DNA of 64,000 nucleotides from positions 124,001 through 188,000 of the forward strand of contig NZ_VUMZ01000001.1 in assembly GCF_009695915.1 (NCBI RefSeq), read 5' to 3'. Source of the DNA: Hornefia butyriciproducens (GTDB lineage Bacteria > Bacillota > Clostridia > Peptostreptococcales > Anaerovoracaceae). The notes beneath the pieces are model-generated. The model saw only the letters and a program-made list of their open reading frames with translations, ran no database searches and was not told the origin of the DNA. Both the position numbers and the translations under genes were made by a program. Shown piece by piece: positions 25,251-35,482 of this stretch; position 1 is the first letter of the stretch, and each line of letters begins with the position of its first letter.

Positions 25251-26607
25251 ATACGGCACCCTCCTTTTTCAGGAACTTCTCCATATGCTCATAGGTATGA
25301 AGCCATGTGATCAGATAGATGTTATCCGTCTCCGCCTCCTCGATTTCACGAAAGATCACTTCGACGTCCTCAGAATCCTCAATGGTGATTTTCGCAGGAT
25401 CCACGCCTTCATAGATAAAGCGGTTCGCCGTATCGTAGCAGACCGGATTAGAGAAACAGAAATATTTCTCCACATCGCTCTTCACCAGTTTGCTAAAATC
25501 ACAGTCATAGGCATAGAAGGTGACCGCGTAGTGAGGAATCATATCCACGAGGGGACAGAGTCCCAGCGCCACCATCTTGCGGTTCGGATCCGCCGCCATG
25601 ACATTGATGGAGGTCTGCAAGGTCTCCGGATTCTCCTGCTTGATACGCATATATTTAATGGTCTTTCCTTTGTAGTGCATGATCTCGAAGCGTCCGCCCA
25701 CGTTCCGGAAGCCGGCAAAGGCCTTTGCCGCCGCTGACGGCTCGATTCCGCCGAACTCCTTCGCCACCGCAACCGCCGCACTGTAATTATACAGCATGTA
25801 GGGCGTGTCGTAAGGCATCGTAAAGTCTGCACCCGCCTCCCGGAAACTGCGGTTTTCGAAATCGACATCCTCCACGGTATAATCCGCCTGCGCAAGACTG
25901 CGATGACCGCAGTTACTGCAGTGGAACGCCCCGATTCCGTCCGTGTTATAATAGTCGAACACGATTTTATGATGGCATCTGGGACACGCCATGGTCACAT
26001 AGCTTCCGCTCTTCCGGAATGCTTCGCTGTGTCTTGCCACGCCGAAGCTGACCACCTCCCGGGCGTCTTCATCGAAGGCACGGGCCCGCGGCTCCTCATT
26101 GTTCAGGAAAATCCGCAGATTCTGCCCCTTCACCGCCTCCTTCAGCTTACGATAAATAAAATCCGGGTCACCATTGCGCTGCACCTGATCTTTCTGCAGA
26201 TTGGTAATCAGGAGATTGGCCGCCGGAAGCTGCCGGCGGATCACCGGCACGAACCTCTCATCCGTTTCAAAGATAAAATAGTCCGCCTTTACCCTCCCCG
26301 TCAGGCTGCTGGCCTTGATCAGAGCGGTACACACGCCGTAGATGAGATTAGCACCTTCCAGATTGGAGATCACCTTTTTCCCGTTCTCCCGGAAAATATG
26401 GTTGACCAGGTTGTTCGTCGTGGACTTTCCGTTGGTTCCCGTGATGAACAAAACGCGATCCGGATCGATTCCCTTAAAGTGGGCCACCATCTGCGGATCA
26501 ATTTTCATCGCATGCTCTCCTGCGAAGTTGGAACCCCTGGATTTGTCGATCAGATTGATTAATCCGTTTACAATCTTGGCGAACCACAGTGCAATATAAA
26601 ATCTCAT
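25243..26607 (-). CDS. murT: MurT-like Mur ligase family protein
   Basis: A 454-residue Mur-ligase-type protein. The P-loop ITGTNGKST is at about 55-63. A four-cysteine zinc ribbon (ACPRCHHK and FHCSNCGHR), the hallmark of MurT, is inserted near 205-235, and a C-terminal DUF1727 domain follows. With GatD, MurT converts the D-Glu of lipid II to D-isoglutamine in the cytoplasm. Here the partner is a catalytically altered GatD, and the MurT C-terminus (IYLITWLHTYEHMEKF) also differs from the usual TYTA-containing end. The reaction may therefore have diverged. It overlaps miaB by four bases and the gatD-like gene by eight. Confidence 0.85.
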   Translation of the reverse strand: MRFYIALWFAKIVNGLINLIDKSRGSNFAGEHAMKIDPQMVAHFKGIDPDRVLFITGTNGKSTTNNLVNHIFRENGKKVISNLEGANLIYGVCTALIKASSLTGRVKADYFIFETDERFVPVIRRQLPAANLLITNLQKDQVQRNGDPDFIYRKLKEAVKGQNLRIFLNNEEPRARAFDEDAREVVSFGVARHSEAFRKSGSYVTMACPRCHHKIVFDYYNTDGIGAFHCSNCGHRSLAQADYTVEDVDFENRSFREAGADFTMPYDTPYMLYNYSAAVAVAKEFGGIEPSAAAKAFAGFRNVGGRFEIMHYKGKTIKYMRIKQENPETLQTSINVMAADPNRKMVALGLCPLVDMIPHYAVTFYAYDCDFSKLVKSDVEKYFCFSNPVCYDTANRFIYEGVDPAKITIEDSEDVEVIFREIEEAETDNIYLITWLHTYEHMEKFLKKEGAVYE

Positions 26608-27932
26608 TGAACAATCCTCCCTTCAAGACTAAAGGTTTTCCCCTCCGTAATTTCCACATCCACGAATTGGCCGATCAGATCGTTCTCTCCCTTGAAATTC
26701 ACCAGCTTGAAACCATCCGTCCGTCCGGACAGCGCGCCGGGGTTCCGCTTGCTCGTTCCCTCCGCAAGAACGCGCTCCACCCTGCCTTTATACGCGCTGT
26801 TTTTTTCCGCGCTTATAGAGTCCACAAGCTCCACCAGCCGGTTGAACCTCCTATGCTTGACTTCCTCCGGAATCTGTTCCTGAAGCTCCGCCGCCGGCGT
26901 CCCGACACGGGGAGAGTACAAAAAGGTGAACGCGGAGTCATAGCGGACCTCCTCCACAAGACTCAGAGTCTCTTCAAACTGCTCGTCTGTTTCTCCCGGG
27001 AACCCGACGATGATATCCGTGGAGATGGTAATCTCCGGAACGGCTTCTCTCAGTTTCCGTATAATTTCCAGGTACTGCTCCCGATCGTAATGGCGGTTCA
27101 TGCGTTTCATGATCTCGCTGCTGCCCGACTGCACCGGAAGATGGATGTTCTTGCAAAGCTTGTCGCAATCGGCGAACACCCGGATAAGATCATCAGACAG
27201 ATCCTTGGGATGGGACGTCATAAACCGTATCCTCTCCAGTCCGTCGATTTCCGCAATACGCAGAATCAGATCCGCAAAACTGCAGACGCTGCCGTCCTCT
27301 GACTCTCCCCGGTAACTGTTCACATTCTGGCCCAGCAGCATCACTTCCCTCACACCGTCTGCCGCAAGCTCCCGGATCTCCTTCTCGATATCCTCAGGGC
27401 GACGGCTCCGCTCCCGGCCTCTCGTGTATGGAACAATACAGTAGGTGCAGAAATTGTTGCAGCCGTACATGATGTTGACCAGAGCCTTGCAGCGGTAGAG
27501 GCGGCGGGCAGGCATGCCTTCCACAATTTCTCCGCCGTCCTGCCAGATTTCAATCTCCCGGTCCTTCTGGCGGATAACGTTCTTCAGCAGCGTAGGGAAG
27601 CGATGAATATTATGCGTGCCGAAGACCAGATCCACCCACGGATATTTTGTCTTCAATGTATCGATAATGTGCTGCTGCTGCATCATGCAGCCGCAGACGC
27701 ATACTACAAAGTCCGGGTCAGCCGTCTTCCTGCGTTTCAGCTGCCCAAGCGTGCCGAAAAAGCGTTTGTCCGCATTCTCCCGTACGCTGCAGGTGTTCAG
27801 AATCACCACCTGCGCCTCTTTTCTGTTCGGAACCGCTCTGTACCCCATCTCGTCCAGCAGGCCGGCCAGAATTTCCGAGTCGTGTTCGTTCATCTGACAT
27901 CCGAATGTCGTTATGTGAAATGTCTTCTCCAT
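26604..27932 (-). CDS. miaB: tRNA-2-methylthio-N6-dimethylallyladenosine synthase
   Basis: A 442-residue radical-SAM methylthiotransferase acting on adenosine-37 of tRNAs. The N-terminal UPF0004 domain holds three cluster cysteines in FGCQMNEHDSE, NTCSVRENA and VCGCMMQQ. The radical-SAM CxxxCxxC is CNNFCTYCIVPYTRGRERSR near residue 155, and a C-terminal TRAM domain ends the protein. The sequence groups with MiaB rather than MtaB or RimO. It lies 8 bases after gpsA and overlaps murT by four bases. Confidence 0.95.
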   Translation of the reverse strand: MEKTFHITTFGCQMNEHDSEILAGLLDEMGYRAVPNRKEAQVVILNTCSVRENADKRFFGTLGQLKRRKTADPDFVVCVCGCMMQQQHIIDTLKTKYPWVDLVFGTHNIHRFPTLLKNVIRQKDREIEIWQDGGEIVEGMPARRLYRCKALVNIMYGCNNFCTYCIVPYTRGRERSRRPEDIEKEIRELAADGVREVMLLGQNVNSYRGESEDGSVCSFADLILRIAEIDGLERIRFMTSHPKDLSDDLIRVFADCDKLCKNIHLPVQSGSSEIMKRMNRHYDREQYLEIIRKLREAVPEITISTDIIVGFPGETDEQFEETLSLVEEVRYDSAFTFLYSPRVGTPAAELQEQIPEEVKHRRFNRLVELVDSISAEKNSAYKGRVERVLAEGTSKRNPGALSGRTDGFKLVNFKGENDLIGQFVDVEITEGKTFSLEGRIVQ

Positions 27933-27940
27933 ATGCTCCC

Positions 27941-28939
27941 TTATATATGCATCTCGTTTTTCTTATCTCTGCCCATCAGAATTTCAACAGCTTCTCTGGC
28001 GTCGATTTTCTCGTTGATGCATTCATAGATGCACTCCGTAATCGGCATTTCAACGCCGACCCGTTTCGCCAGTTCATATGCTGCAATGGTCGTAAACATA
28101 CCTTCCACCACCATGCCGACCTTCTTTGTCGCCTCGCTGGGCTTGACTCCCTCTCCGATCATTATTCCGCAGCGGCGGTTTCTGGAATGCATGCTGGTGC
28201 AGGTCACAATCAGGTCGCCGACGCCGGTCAGCCCCGCAAAAGTTTCCGGATCCGCACCCAGACTGACACCCAGACGCTTCATCTCCGTGATACCCCTGGT
28301 CATCAGCGCTGCCTTGGCGTTGTCGCCGAAGCCGATTCCGTCGGAGATTCCGGCACCCAGCGCGATGATATTCTTCAGGGCTCCGCCCAGTTCCACTCCG
28401 CAGACATCACTGTTAGTATAGACACGGAAACGGTCAGTCATGAACTCATCCTGAATGTATTCCGCAAGTTTCATATCCTTTGACGCTACCGCCACCGTCG
28501 TCGGCAGGAACCGCCCGACCTCCTCAGCGTGAGACGGCCCGGACAGTACCACATATTTCACATCCGGCTTCAGCAGCGTTGCGATTTCCGACATACGCAT
28601 CAGCGTTCCCTGTTCGATTCCCTTGGCCACGTTGACCACCACCATGGAATCTTCAATCAGCGGGATCGCATGCTCGAATGCACTGCGGAAATGCTGGGCC
28701 GGCGCAGAGAACAAAACAATATCTGCTCCCTCCATAGCTTCCTCTGTGCTGCCGACTACCGCAAGGTTGTCGTTGAACGGAATTCCCGGAAGATATTTGA
28801 CATTTTCCCGATGTTCCTTCATCTCTCTGATGTGTGCCTGGTCGACGTCACAGATCTTCACCTGATGTCCTTTATTGCTCAGCGTCAGCGCAAGGGCGGT
28901 CCCCCAGCTTCCTGCTCCGATGACAGCGATATTCTTCAT
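27941..28939 (-). CDS. gpsA: Glycerol-3-phosphate dehydrogenase [NAD(P)+]
   Basis: A 332-residue cytoplasmic enzyme that makes sn-glycerol 3-phosphate for phospholipids. GAGSWGTALALTL is the nucleotide loop, and LSGPSHAEEV and SRNRRCGIMIGEG with GLTGVGDLIVTC are the substrate-domain signatures. Length is normal. Its ATG overlaps the plsY stop by four bases, which couples production of glycerol 3-phosphate to its acylation. Confidence 0.96.
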   Translation of the reverse strand: MKNIAVIGAGSWGTALALTLSNKGHQVKICDVDQAHIREMKEHRENVKYLPGIPFNDNLAVVGSTEEAMEGADIVLFSAPAQHFRSAFEHAIPLIEDSMVVVNVAKGIEQGTLMRMSEIATLLKPDVKYVVLSGPSHAEEVGRFLPTTVAVASKDMKLAEYIQDEFMTDRFRVYTNSDVCGVELGGALKNIIALGAGISDGIGFGDNAKAALMTRGITEMKRLGVSLGADPETFAGLTGVGDLIVTCTSMHSRNRRCGIMIGEGVKPSEATKKVGMVVEGMFTTIAAYELAKRVGVEMPITECIYECINEKIDAREAVEILMGRDKKNEMHI

Positions 28940-29547
28940 TCCTCTCCACCTTTCTTTTTAAACCAGCTGATATTAACTTTATCTTCTTCGCCGTGAATAA
29001 GGCGAACGATATTGCTCCGATGCATGATCAGCACCAGAGCGGCCATTACGCAGCCTATATAGATAAACCCCGGCTCCATGTACCAGCACAGGAACGGGAA
29101 CGCCACTGCTGCAAAGATCGAGCCGAAGGAAACCCTCCGTGTAAGTATCACAGCCAGAAGCACAATGCCCAGTTCCGCAAGAGCCAGTTCCCAGTTCAGC
29201 CCCAGCAGTACGCCGAAAGCCACTGCAACGCCCTTTCCTCCCTTGAATTTCAGGAGAACCGGGAACACGTGTCCCAGGAATGCCGCCAGCGCGCACCACA
29301 TCGCTGCGGCCGGTGTCGCGATCCAGTATCCCAGCGCAACAGCCAGGATACCCTTTCCGATGTCCACCACCAGCGTGATCAGCGCGGCCCGCGCGCCCAG
29401 CACACGCAGCGTGTTGGTCGTACCGGCGTTGCCGCTTCCCTCCTTCTTGATATCAATTCCCCTCATTCTGGCCTGAATGGTGGACGGCGAAATATTTCCG
29501 AGGAAATATGCGATCGTCACCGCCAGAATAAATCTGTAATCTGCCAT
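28936..29547 (-). CDS. plsY: Acyl-phosphate:glycerol-3-phosphate acyltransferase
   Basis: A 203-residue membrane enzyme with five helices that acylates glycerol 3-phosphate from acyl phosphate. The three conserved loops are present: GSGNAGTTNTLRVLG, FKGGKGVAVAFG and a C-terminal HRSNIVRLIHGEE. It uses the acyl phosphate made by PlsX and the glycerol 3-phosphate made by GpsA, both encoded in this operon. Confidence 0.95.
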   Translation of the reverse strand: MADYRFILAVTIAYFLGNISPSTIQARMRGIDIKKEGSGNAGTTNTLRVLGARAALITLVVDIGKGILAVALGYWIATPAAAMWCALAAFLGHVFPVLLKFKGGKGVAVAFGVLLGLNWELALAELGIVLLAVILTRRVSFGSIFAAVAFPFLCWYMEPGFIYIGCVMAALVLIMHRSNIVRLIHGEEDKVNISWFKKKGGEE

Positions 29548-29552
29548 AGCTT

Positions 29553-30878
29553 TTACTGATCCTTTTCTCTTTTCTCCCGGTACACGAATTTAATCGACGT
29601 ACCTTCAAATCCAAATGTCTCCCGGATCCGATTCTCCAGGTACCTGGCGTATGAAAAATGCATGAGCTGTCTTTTGTTCACCTGGAAGGAAAACAGCGGC
29701 GGTTTCACGCCCACCTGCGCCACGTAGTAGATCTTCAGCCGTCTCCCCTTATCCGACGGCGGCTGCTTCATCATCATGGCGTCTGTCATAAGACTGTTCA
29801 GCTGACCGGTCGGCACGCGCACGGCGCGTATCTCTGCAACCCGATCTGCAGTCTGCATTACCTCGTTCAGCCGGATGTGATCCTTTACGGATATAAACAG
29901 AATCGGCGCATAGGATGCGAACTGCATATCAGACTGGATTTCCCTGCGGAAATCTCTCATGGTATTGGTTTCTTTCTTGACGAGATCCCATTTATTCACG
30001 ACGATCACAATTCCCTTGCCGGCCTCATGCGCCATTCCGCAGATTTTTTTGTCCTGCTCGGTCAGACCCTCCGCCGCATCGATCATCAGTATGCAGACAT
30101 CGGATCGTTCGATGGCCGCCACGGCCCGGATAACGCTGTATTTTTCAATGTCTTCATTAATTCTGCTCTGACGCCGGATTCCGGCGGTATCGATCAGAAC
30201 ATATTCCTTCCCCTGCCACCGGAACGGCGTGTCGATGGAATCTCTGGTCGTTCCCGCAATATCGGAAACGATTACCCGGTTTTCCTGAATCAGAGCGTTG
30301 ATCAGCGAAGATTTCCCCACATTGGGCTTGCCGATAATAGCCAGACGTATCCGGTCGTCGTCCTCTGTTCCGGCTCCCTCCGGAAAGCTGGAACAGACCT
30401 GGTCAAGAACATCTCCGAAATTCAGTTTGTTGGCGGAGGACACCGGAATAGGCTCTCCGATTCCCAGCGAATAAAAATCATAGAGGGAATCCGGCGGATT
30501 CATCGGATTGTCCACCTTATTGACCAACAGAATCACTTTTTTTCCGGTGCGCCGCAGCATTGCGGCGACCTCTTCATCTGCTGCGGTCATGCCTTCCTTT
30601 CCGTCTACCATGAAAATGATGACGTCCGCCATATCCATGGCGATCTGTGCCTGCTCTCTCATCTGCGCAGGGATGACCTCCTTGCTGGCAGGCTCAATGC
30701 CTCCCGTGTCGATCATGCCGAAGTGAATTCCGTTCCACTCCGCTTCTGCATATATGCGGTCCCGGGTCACGCCGGGAGTATCCTCGACGATGGAGACTCT
30801 TCTCCCCACGATACTGTTAAAAAATGTCGATTTCCCCACATTCGGGCGTCCGACCACCGCCACAATCGGTTTACTCAT
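29553..30878 (-). CDS. der: Ribosome-assembly GTPase Der (EngA)
   Basis: A 441-residue protein with two tandem GTPase domains and a C-terminal KH-like domain. Domain 1 has GRPNVGKSTFFN and DTGGIE. Domain 2 has GKPNVGKSSLIN, DTAGIRRQSR and NKWDLV. Der supports maturation of the 50S subunit. The ATG at 30878 follows GGGAGG by about 8 bases and overlaps the ftsY stop by eight; longer in-frame extensions upstream lie within ftsY. Confidence 0.96.
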   Translation of the reverse strand: MSKPIVAVVGRPNVGKSTFFNSIVGRRVSIVEDTPGVTRDRIYAEAEWNGIHFGMIDTGGIEPASKEVIPAQMREQAQIAMDMADVIIFMVDGKEGMTAADEEVAAMLRRTGKKVILLVNKVDNPMNPPDSLYDFYSLGIGEPIPVSSANKLNFGDVLDQVCSSFPEGAGTEDDDRIRLAIIGKPNVGKSSLINALIQENRVIVSDIAGTTRDSIDTPFRWQGKEYVLIDTAGIRRQSRINEDIEKYSVIRAVAAIERSDVCILMIDAAEGLTEQDKKICGMAHEAGKGIVIVVNKWDLVKKETNTMRDFRREIQSDMQFASYAPILFISVKDHIRLNEVMQTADRVAEIRAVRVPTGQLNSLMTDAMMMKQPPSDKGRRLKIYYVAQVGVKPPLFSFQVNKRQLMHFSYARYLENRIRETFGFEGTSIKFVYREKREKDQ

Positions 30879-31785
30879 CCGCGATTCCTCCCGTGACTTC
30901 AGCGGCGAATTCCGCCGCATTAAATTCTTCCAGATCCTCGACGCCCTCTCCGGTCCCGATGAACTTGATGGGCAGATCGAACTCATCTGCGATAGTAATG
31001 GCGATGCCGCCCTTCGCGGTGCCGTCCAGTTTGGTGATGATTACGCCGGACAGTTCGGCGGCCTCGTTAAACTGCTCCGCCTGCGAAACCGCATTTTTAC
31101 CGTTCGTCGCATCCAGAACCAGCAAGGTTTCCCGTGCCGCCTCCGGATATTCCCGGTCAATGACACGGTTCATCTTGGCGAGTTCGTCCATCAGGTTCTT
31201 TTTCGTCTGCAGACGCCCCGCCGTGTCACAGATCAGCACATCGATGTTCCGGGCCTTTGCGGATTGAACCGCATCAAACAGAACTGCGCTGGGATCGGCT
31301 CCCTCCTGGTGCATAACAGTGTTGACCCCGATCCGGTCGCCCCAGATCTTCAGCTGCCCGGACGCTGCGGCCCGAAACGTGTCAGCGGCCGCAAACATCA
31401 CTGTTCTTCCCTCTTTCTTCAGCCGGTTTCCGAGCTTTGCGATAGTCGTCGTCTTTCCGCCTCCGTTAATTCCGATCATCAGGATGACAAGAGGCGTCTT
31501 ATCCGACAGCCTGTTCCGTTCTCCTTTGTCGATCAGGCGAATAATAATCTCAACAATGGCCTTTTTCACATTCTTTGGCAGAGTGATCATGTTGACCTTG
31601 ATATATTCCCTGAGTTCCTCCATGATGTTCATGGTGGTCTCCATTCCGATGTCGGACGTGATGAGAATTTCTTCAATCTCATCCATCATCTCTTCGTTGA
31701 TTTCCTGATGCATGAACAGGGCGTCATTGATGCGCTCTGCCATCCGTCCGAAAAATCCTTTTTTCTTTGTTGTAATCTCTGACAT
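30871..31785 (-). CDS. ftsY: Signal recognition particle receptor FtsY
   Basis: A 304-residue SRP-type GTPase that docks ribosome-SRP complexes at the membrane. The short N domain is followed by the G domain with GINGGGKTTTIAKLG, AADTFRAAASGQL, DTAGRLQTKKNLM and TKLDGTAKGG. The acidic A domain of proteobacterial FtsY is absent, as is usual in Firmicutes. It follows smc by 136 bases and overlaps der. ffh and ylxM, often nearby, are not in the window. Confidence 0.96.
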   Translation of the reverse strand: MSEITTKKKGFFGRMAERINDALFMHQEINEEMMDEIEEILITSDIGMETTMNIMEELREYIKVNMITLPKNVKKAIVEIIIRLIDKGERNRLSDKTPLVILMIGINGGGKTTTIAKLGNRLKKEGRTVMFAAADTFRAAASGQLKIWGDRIGVNTVMHQEGADPSAVLFDAVQSAKARNIDVLICDTAGRLQTKKNLMDELAKMNRVIDREYPEAARETLLVLDATNGKNAVSQAEQFNEAAELSGVIITKLDGTAKGGIAITIADEFDLPIKFIGTGEGVEDLEEFNAAEFAAEVTGGIADE

Positions 31786-31921
31786 ATTTTCTCCTATGCT
31801 TTTTTCCGTCCTGACGAACCCTCCCGCACAGAGACGGGATCATGGCATACCGGCCGCGGAAACTGCCCCGAACGTCGTGCCGCAACGCAGATCGGAGAGG
31901 ACGCAGCACACCGGGTTTTCT

Positions 31922-34900
31922 TCAGCTTGCGTAATCCTCCGGATCGTAATCTCCCATCCTGAGACTGAGCAGTCTGGATACACCGCGCTCCGGCATCGTG
32001 ATTCCGTAAAGCACATCTGCATGCTCCATCGTCGCCTTCTGATGCGTGATCAGCGCGAACTGTGTCTGGGTGAAGTTTTTCAGATATCCGGAGAACTTAT
32101 CGATGTTCTCGTCATCCAGAGCCGCCTCCACCTCGTCCAGAATACAGAACGGCGTCGGCTTGGTCTTCAGAACCGCGAACATAAGTGCGATTGCGGTCAT
32201 GGTTTTTTCGCCGCCGGACATCAGATTGATGTTCTGCAGCCTCTTCCCCGGAGGCTGTGCTACAATGTCGATACCTGACTCCAGCGGGTCGTTCTCGTTT
32301 TCCATCCGCAGCTCCGCATGACCGCCGCCGAACAGTTCCCGGAACACCTCTTCGAAATTGATTTCCACTTTGTCAAAGTTATCTTTAAATGTCTTTGTAA
32401 TCGTCCGATCCAAATCGTCGATAATCGACTCCAGTTCCTTCAGTGCAGTGACTACGTCGCTCCGCTGATCCGTCAGGAAGGAATAGCGCTGACTCACCTG
32501 TTCATATTCAGCAATCGCGCCGACGTTGACATCGCCGATTTCCTTCAGTTCCTTCCGAAGTTCCCGGCTCTCTCTGACCGATGCGGTCATCGCGAAGTCT
32601 TCCTTCCGCAGTTCCTTTGCCTGCGCATAGGAAATCTCAAACTCCTCCCAGAGTTTATCCTTCATGTTGTCCATCTGCGTTTCATTTCTGGCCTGACGGA
32701 TCTCCATCTGGTATTTCTGATCACGGACAGAATTGATGGTCTCCTCTGCGCCGGCCAGTTCTTCCGCCACAAGCTGCAGCCGCTCTGCGATCTGCGCCTT
32801 TTCACGGCTGATGGCGGCGCCGTTCTCCTCCAGTTCCTTCCGTTCCTTTTCCAGACGGAGCACCTGAGTATCGCTTCCCCGGTATCCGGCCGTCAATTCC
32901 CCGCGTTCCTGGCGCAGGGCGATCAGCTGTTGCTCCTTTTCCTTCGACTGTTTCTTCAGTGCGGCTAAATCTCCGCTGATCCGTTCCAGCATCCTCTCGT
33001 TGTTGGACGCTTTCTCTTCCCATGTACGGACGTCTATTCTCGCCTGAGTAATGGCATCGTTGGCGTCTTCGACCTCGCCCCGACGCGCCTGGTGCTCCGC
33101 CGTGAGATCCTCCACCTTCTTGCCGATTTTCTCGATTTCTGATTCCGCGGCCCGACTCTCCGTCATCATTCTGGAGATCAGTTCGTCCATATCCTTAAGC
33201 TCCTTCCGGATCTGAAGAAGCTCCACACGGTTCTTTTCCATACGCTCCCGGGCGTCGGCAAGCTGATTTTCACCTCCGGCGATTTTCTCTCCGGAGGTGG
33301 CGATCTGAAGTTCCATTTCCCGCATTTCCTGTTCTGCGTCCGTCGCGCCCTGCTTAAGTTCTTCAATCTCATCCAGAATCTGCTGAAGCTCCCGGACTTT
33401 TTCCTCCAGTGCATCGGTGTGATGCGTTATATTCTGTTTCAGCCGCTCGATCTCATTCTTTCTTTCCAAAAGATTTGCGGACTGATTTTTGTATTTTCCG
33501 CCGGTAATCGCGCCGCTGGTATTGATGATTTCCCCGTCCAGCGTGACGAAGCGGATTCCCTGCCGGCTTCCTCTGGACATGGCAATCGCCGCGTTGAGAT
33601 CATCCACCACCGCGACACGTCCCAACAGATATTCAAAAATCTGCTGATAACGTTCATCGAATTCGATGAGATCCACTCCCATCCCGCGATATCCCTTCTG
33701 CCCGCTGATACGCGCATCAGGATGGATCCTCTTTCCGCGAATGGATCCTACCGGAAGGAATGTCAGCCGGCCGGATCGGTTCACCTTCAGTGCAGTGATA
33801 GCTTTTCGGGCGCTGTCGTCATCGGCAACGATGATATTCTGCATCGCCGCGCCAAGCGCGGTCTCGATGGCGGTTTCATACCCGCGGGGGACCTCCATCA
33901 TTTCACCGACCACGCCCTCTATTCCCCGGATTCCGCAGCGCATGATATATTTCACAGCCGTGTTGTAGCCTTCATAGTTCTGCTCCATCTCCTCGATGGT
34001 GCGCAGGCGCGCCTCCTCACGGTTGTTTCGGATTCTCAGCTCCTCTGCAGTGCCACGCAGACTCCGCTCTTTCTCTTCCAGCTTCCGAAGGCGAAGAATC
34101 TTTTCGTTGTTTTCCGCAGCGAGTTCCTGCTTCCGCGCCTCTGCACGGCTCAGGCCCTCGCGCGCCTGCTCCAGTATTTTCCGGTCCTCTGCGGTTTCTT
34201 CCTCCAGTTTCCGGTTCTCGTCCGCGATCTGCCGCGCTCTGGATTCCAGCGTACCCTTATAGCTTTCATAGCTTTTCGCCTCACTGCGCTTCGAAGCGGC
34301 CTCACCGTTCAGTAAGATAATCTTTTCATTGCTGTCGTCGATGATTTCCGTGAACCGACTCGTCTCAGAGGTGATGGAATTATACAGCAGAACTTTTTCC
34401 TCCAGACTTCTTTCCGCCTGACCGCGGGCGTCCTCGATTTCCTTTTTCCGGGATTTCAGTTCCTCCGTTTCCTGCCCCAGCCGGTCGATACGAACCGTCA
34501 AGTCATCGATTTCACCGTCCAGCCGATCCTCCTCTCTGGCAAGGTTGGCCAGTTTCTCCCGGTTCAGCTTGCTTTCACCGGTAATACTGTTGATTTCCTC
34601 GATGGTCCGAACCATTTTCTCGTGATTCTTCTCGGAAACCGTATCCAGTGCTGCGCTGCGTTTCTGCAGTTCCTGAGATTCCTGGTCACTGCCGCGTTTT
34701 TTTTCTCCGGCGCTGCGCAACTGTTCCTCCAGTTCCTGAATTTCCTGCTTGTACTGTCTACTGCGTTCTGCCGCGTTTTCTATATTTCGCAGCGTAATGT
34801 TAATCTCAAGTTCCCGATATCGTTCTTTCAGTTCCAGATATCGCTGTGCCTTTTCGCTGTCTTCTTTCAGCCCGCCGATTCTTCCTTCGATTTCCCCGAC

Positions 34901-35482
34901 GATATCGTCAATTCTCTCCAGATTGTTCCGGGTACCGTCCAGTTTGCGAACCGCTTCCTGTTTTCTGGTTTTGTACGCCACGATTCCCGCCGCTTCCTCA
35001 AAGATTTCTCTTCGGCTCTCCGGCTTATTGCTGACGATATCGGAGATTTTCCCCTGACCGATAATCGAATAGCCGTCCACGCCGATTCCGGTGTCCATGA
35101 TGAGTTCCCGGATATCCTTCAGCCTGCACGGGTTGCTGTTGATGAGATATTCACTTTCACCGCTGCGATACATCCTTCTGGTAATCGCAACTTCCTTATA
35201 TTCAATGTCAAGAAGACCTGTGCTGTTGTCTATCACCAGCGTCACTTCCGCCATTCCCCGGGGTTTTCGGCTCTCTGTCCCGTTAAAAATGACCTCCTGC
35301 ATCTTCCCGCCCCTCAGGGCTTTCGGGCTCTGTTCGCCCAACGCCCAGCGGATCGCATCGCTGATATTGCTCTTGCCGCTTCCGTTGGGACCCACAATGC
35401 AGGTGATCCCCTCATGGAAATCGATTACCACCGGTTCGGCGAAGGACTTGAAGCCATGCATCTCCAGTCTCTTAAAATACAT
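31922..35482 (-). CDS. smc: Chromosome segregation protein SMC
   Basis: A 1186-residue SMC ATPase that compacts and segregates chromosomes with ScpAB. The Walker A site GPNGSGKSNISDAI lies at about residue 32. Two long coiled-coil arms (about 170-500 and 660-1010) flank a hinge at about 515-640. The C-terminal head carries the ABC signature LMSGGEKTMTAIAL and Walker B CILDEVEAALDD. Length is standard. The start codon shares one base with the rnc stop (TAATG), so rnc and smc are translationally coupled. Confidence 0.97.
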   Translation of the reverse strand: MYFKRLEMHGFKSFAEPVVIDFHEGITCIVGPNGSGKSNISDAIRWALGEQSPKALRGGKMQEVIFNGTESRKPRGMAEVTLVIDNSTGLLDIEYKEVAITRRMYRSGESEYLINSNPCRLKDIRELIMDTGIGVDGYSIIGQGKISDIVSNKPESRREIFEEAAGIVAYKTRKQEAVRKLDGTRNNLERIDDIVGEIEGRIGGLKEDSEKAQRYLELKERYRELEINITLRNIENAAERSRQYKQEIQELEEQLRSAGEKKRGSDQESQELQKRSAALDTVSEKNHEKMVRTIEEINSITGESKLNREKLANLAREEDRLDGEIDDLTVRIDRLGQETEELKSRKKEIEDARGQAERSLEEKVLLYNSITSETSRFTEIIDDSNEKIILLNGEAASKRSEAKSYESYKGTLESRARQIADENRKLEEETAEDRKILEQAREGLSRAEARKQELAAENNEKILRLRKLEEKERSLRGTAEELRIRNNREEARLRTIEEMEQNYEGYNTAVKYIMRCGIRGIEGVVGEMMEVPRGYETAIETALGAAMQNIIVADDDSARKAITALKVNRSGRLTFLPVGSIRGKRIHPDARISGQKGYRGMGVDLIEFDERYQQIFEYLLGRVAVVDDLNAAIAMSRGSRQGIRFVTLDGEIINTSGAITGGKYKNQSANLLERKNEIERLKQNITHHTDALEEKVRELQQILDEIEELKQGATDAEQEMREMELQIATSGEKIAGGENQLADARERMEKNRVELLQIRKELKDMDELISRMMTESRAAESEIEKIGKKVEDLTAEHQARRGEVEDANDAITQARIDVRTWEEKASNNERMLERISGDLAALKKQSKEKEQQLIALRQERGELTAGYRGSDTQVLRLEKERKELEENGAAISREKAQIAERLQLVAEELAGAEETINSVRDQKYQMEIRQARNETQMDNMKDKLWEEFEISYAQAKELRKEDFAMTASVRESRELRKELKEIGDVNVGAIAEYEQVSQRYSFLTDQRSDVVTALKELESIIDDLDRTITKTFKDNFDKVEINFEEVFRELFGGGHAELRMENENDPLESGIDIVAQPPGKRLQNINLMSGGEKTMTAIALMFAVLKTKPTPFCILDEVEAALDDENIDKFSGYLKNFTQTQFALITHQKATMEHADVLYGITMPERGVSRLLSLRMGDYDPEDYAS

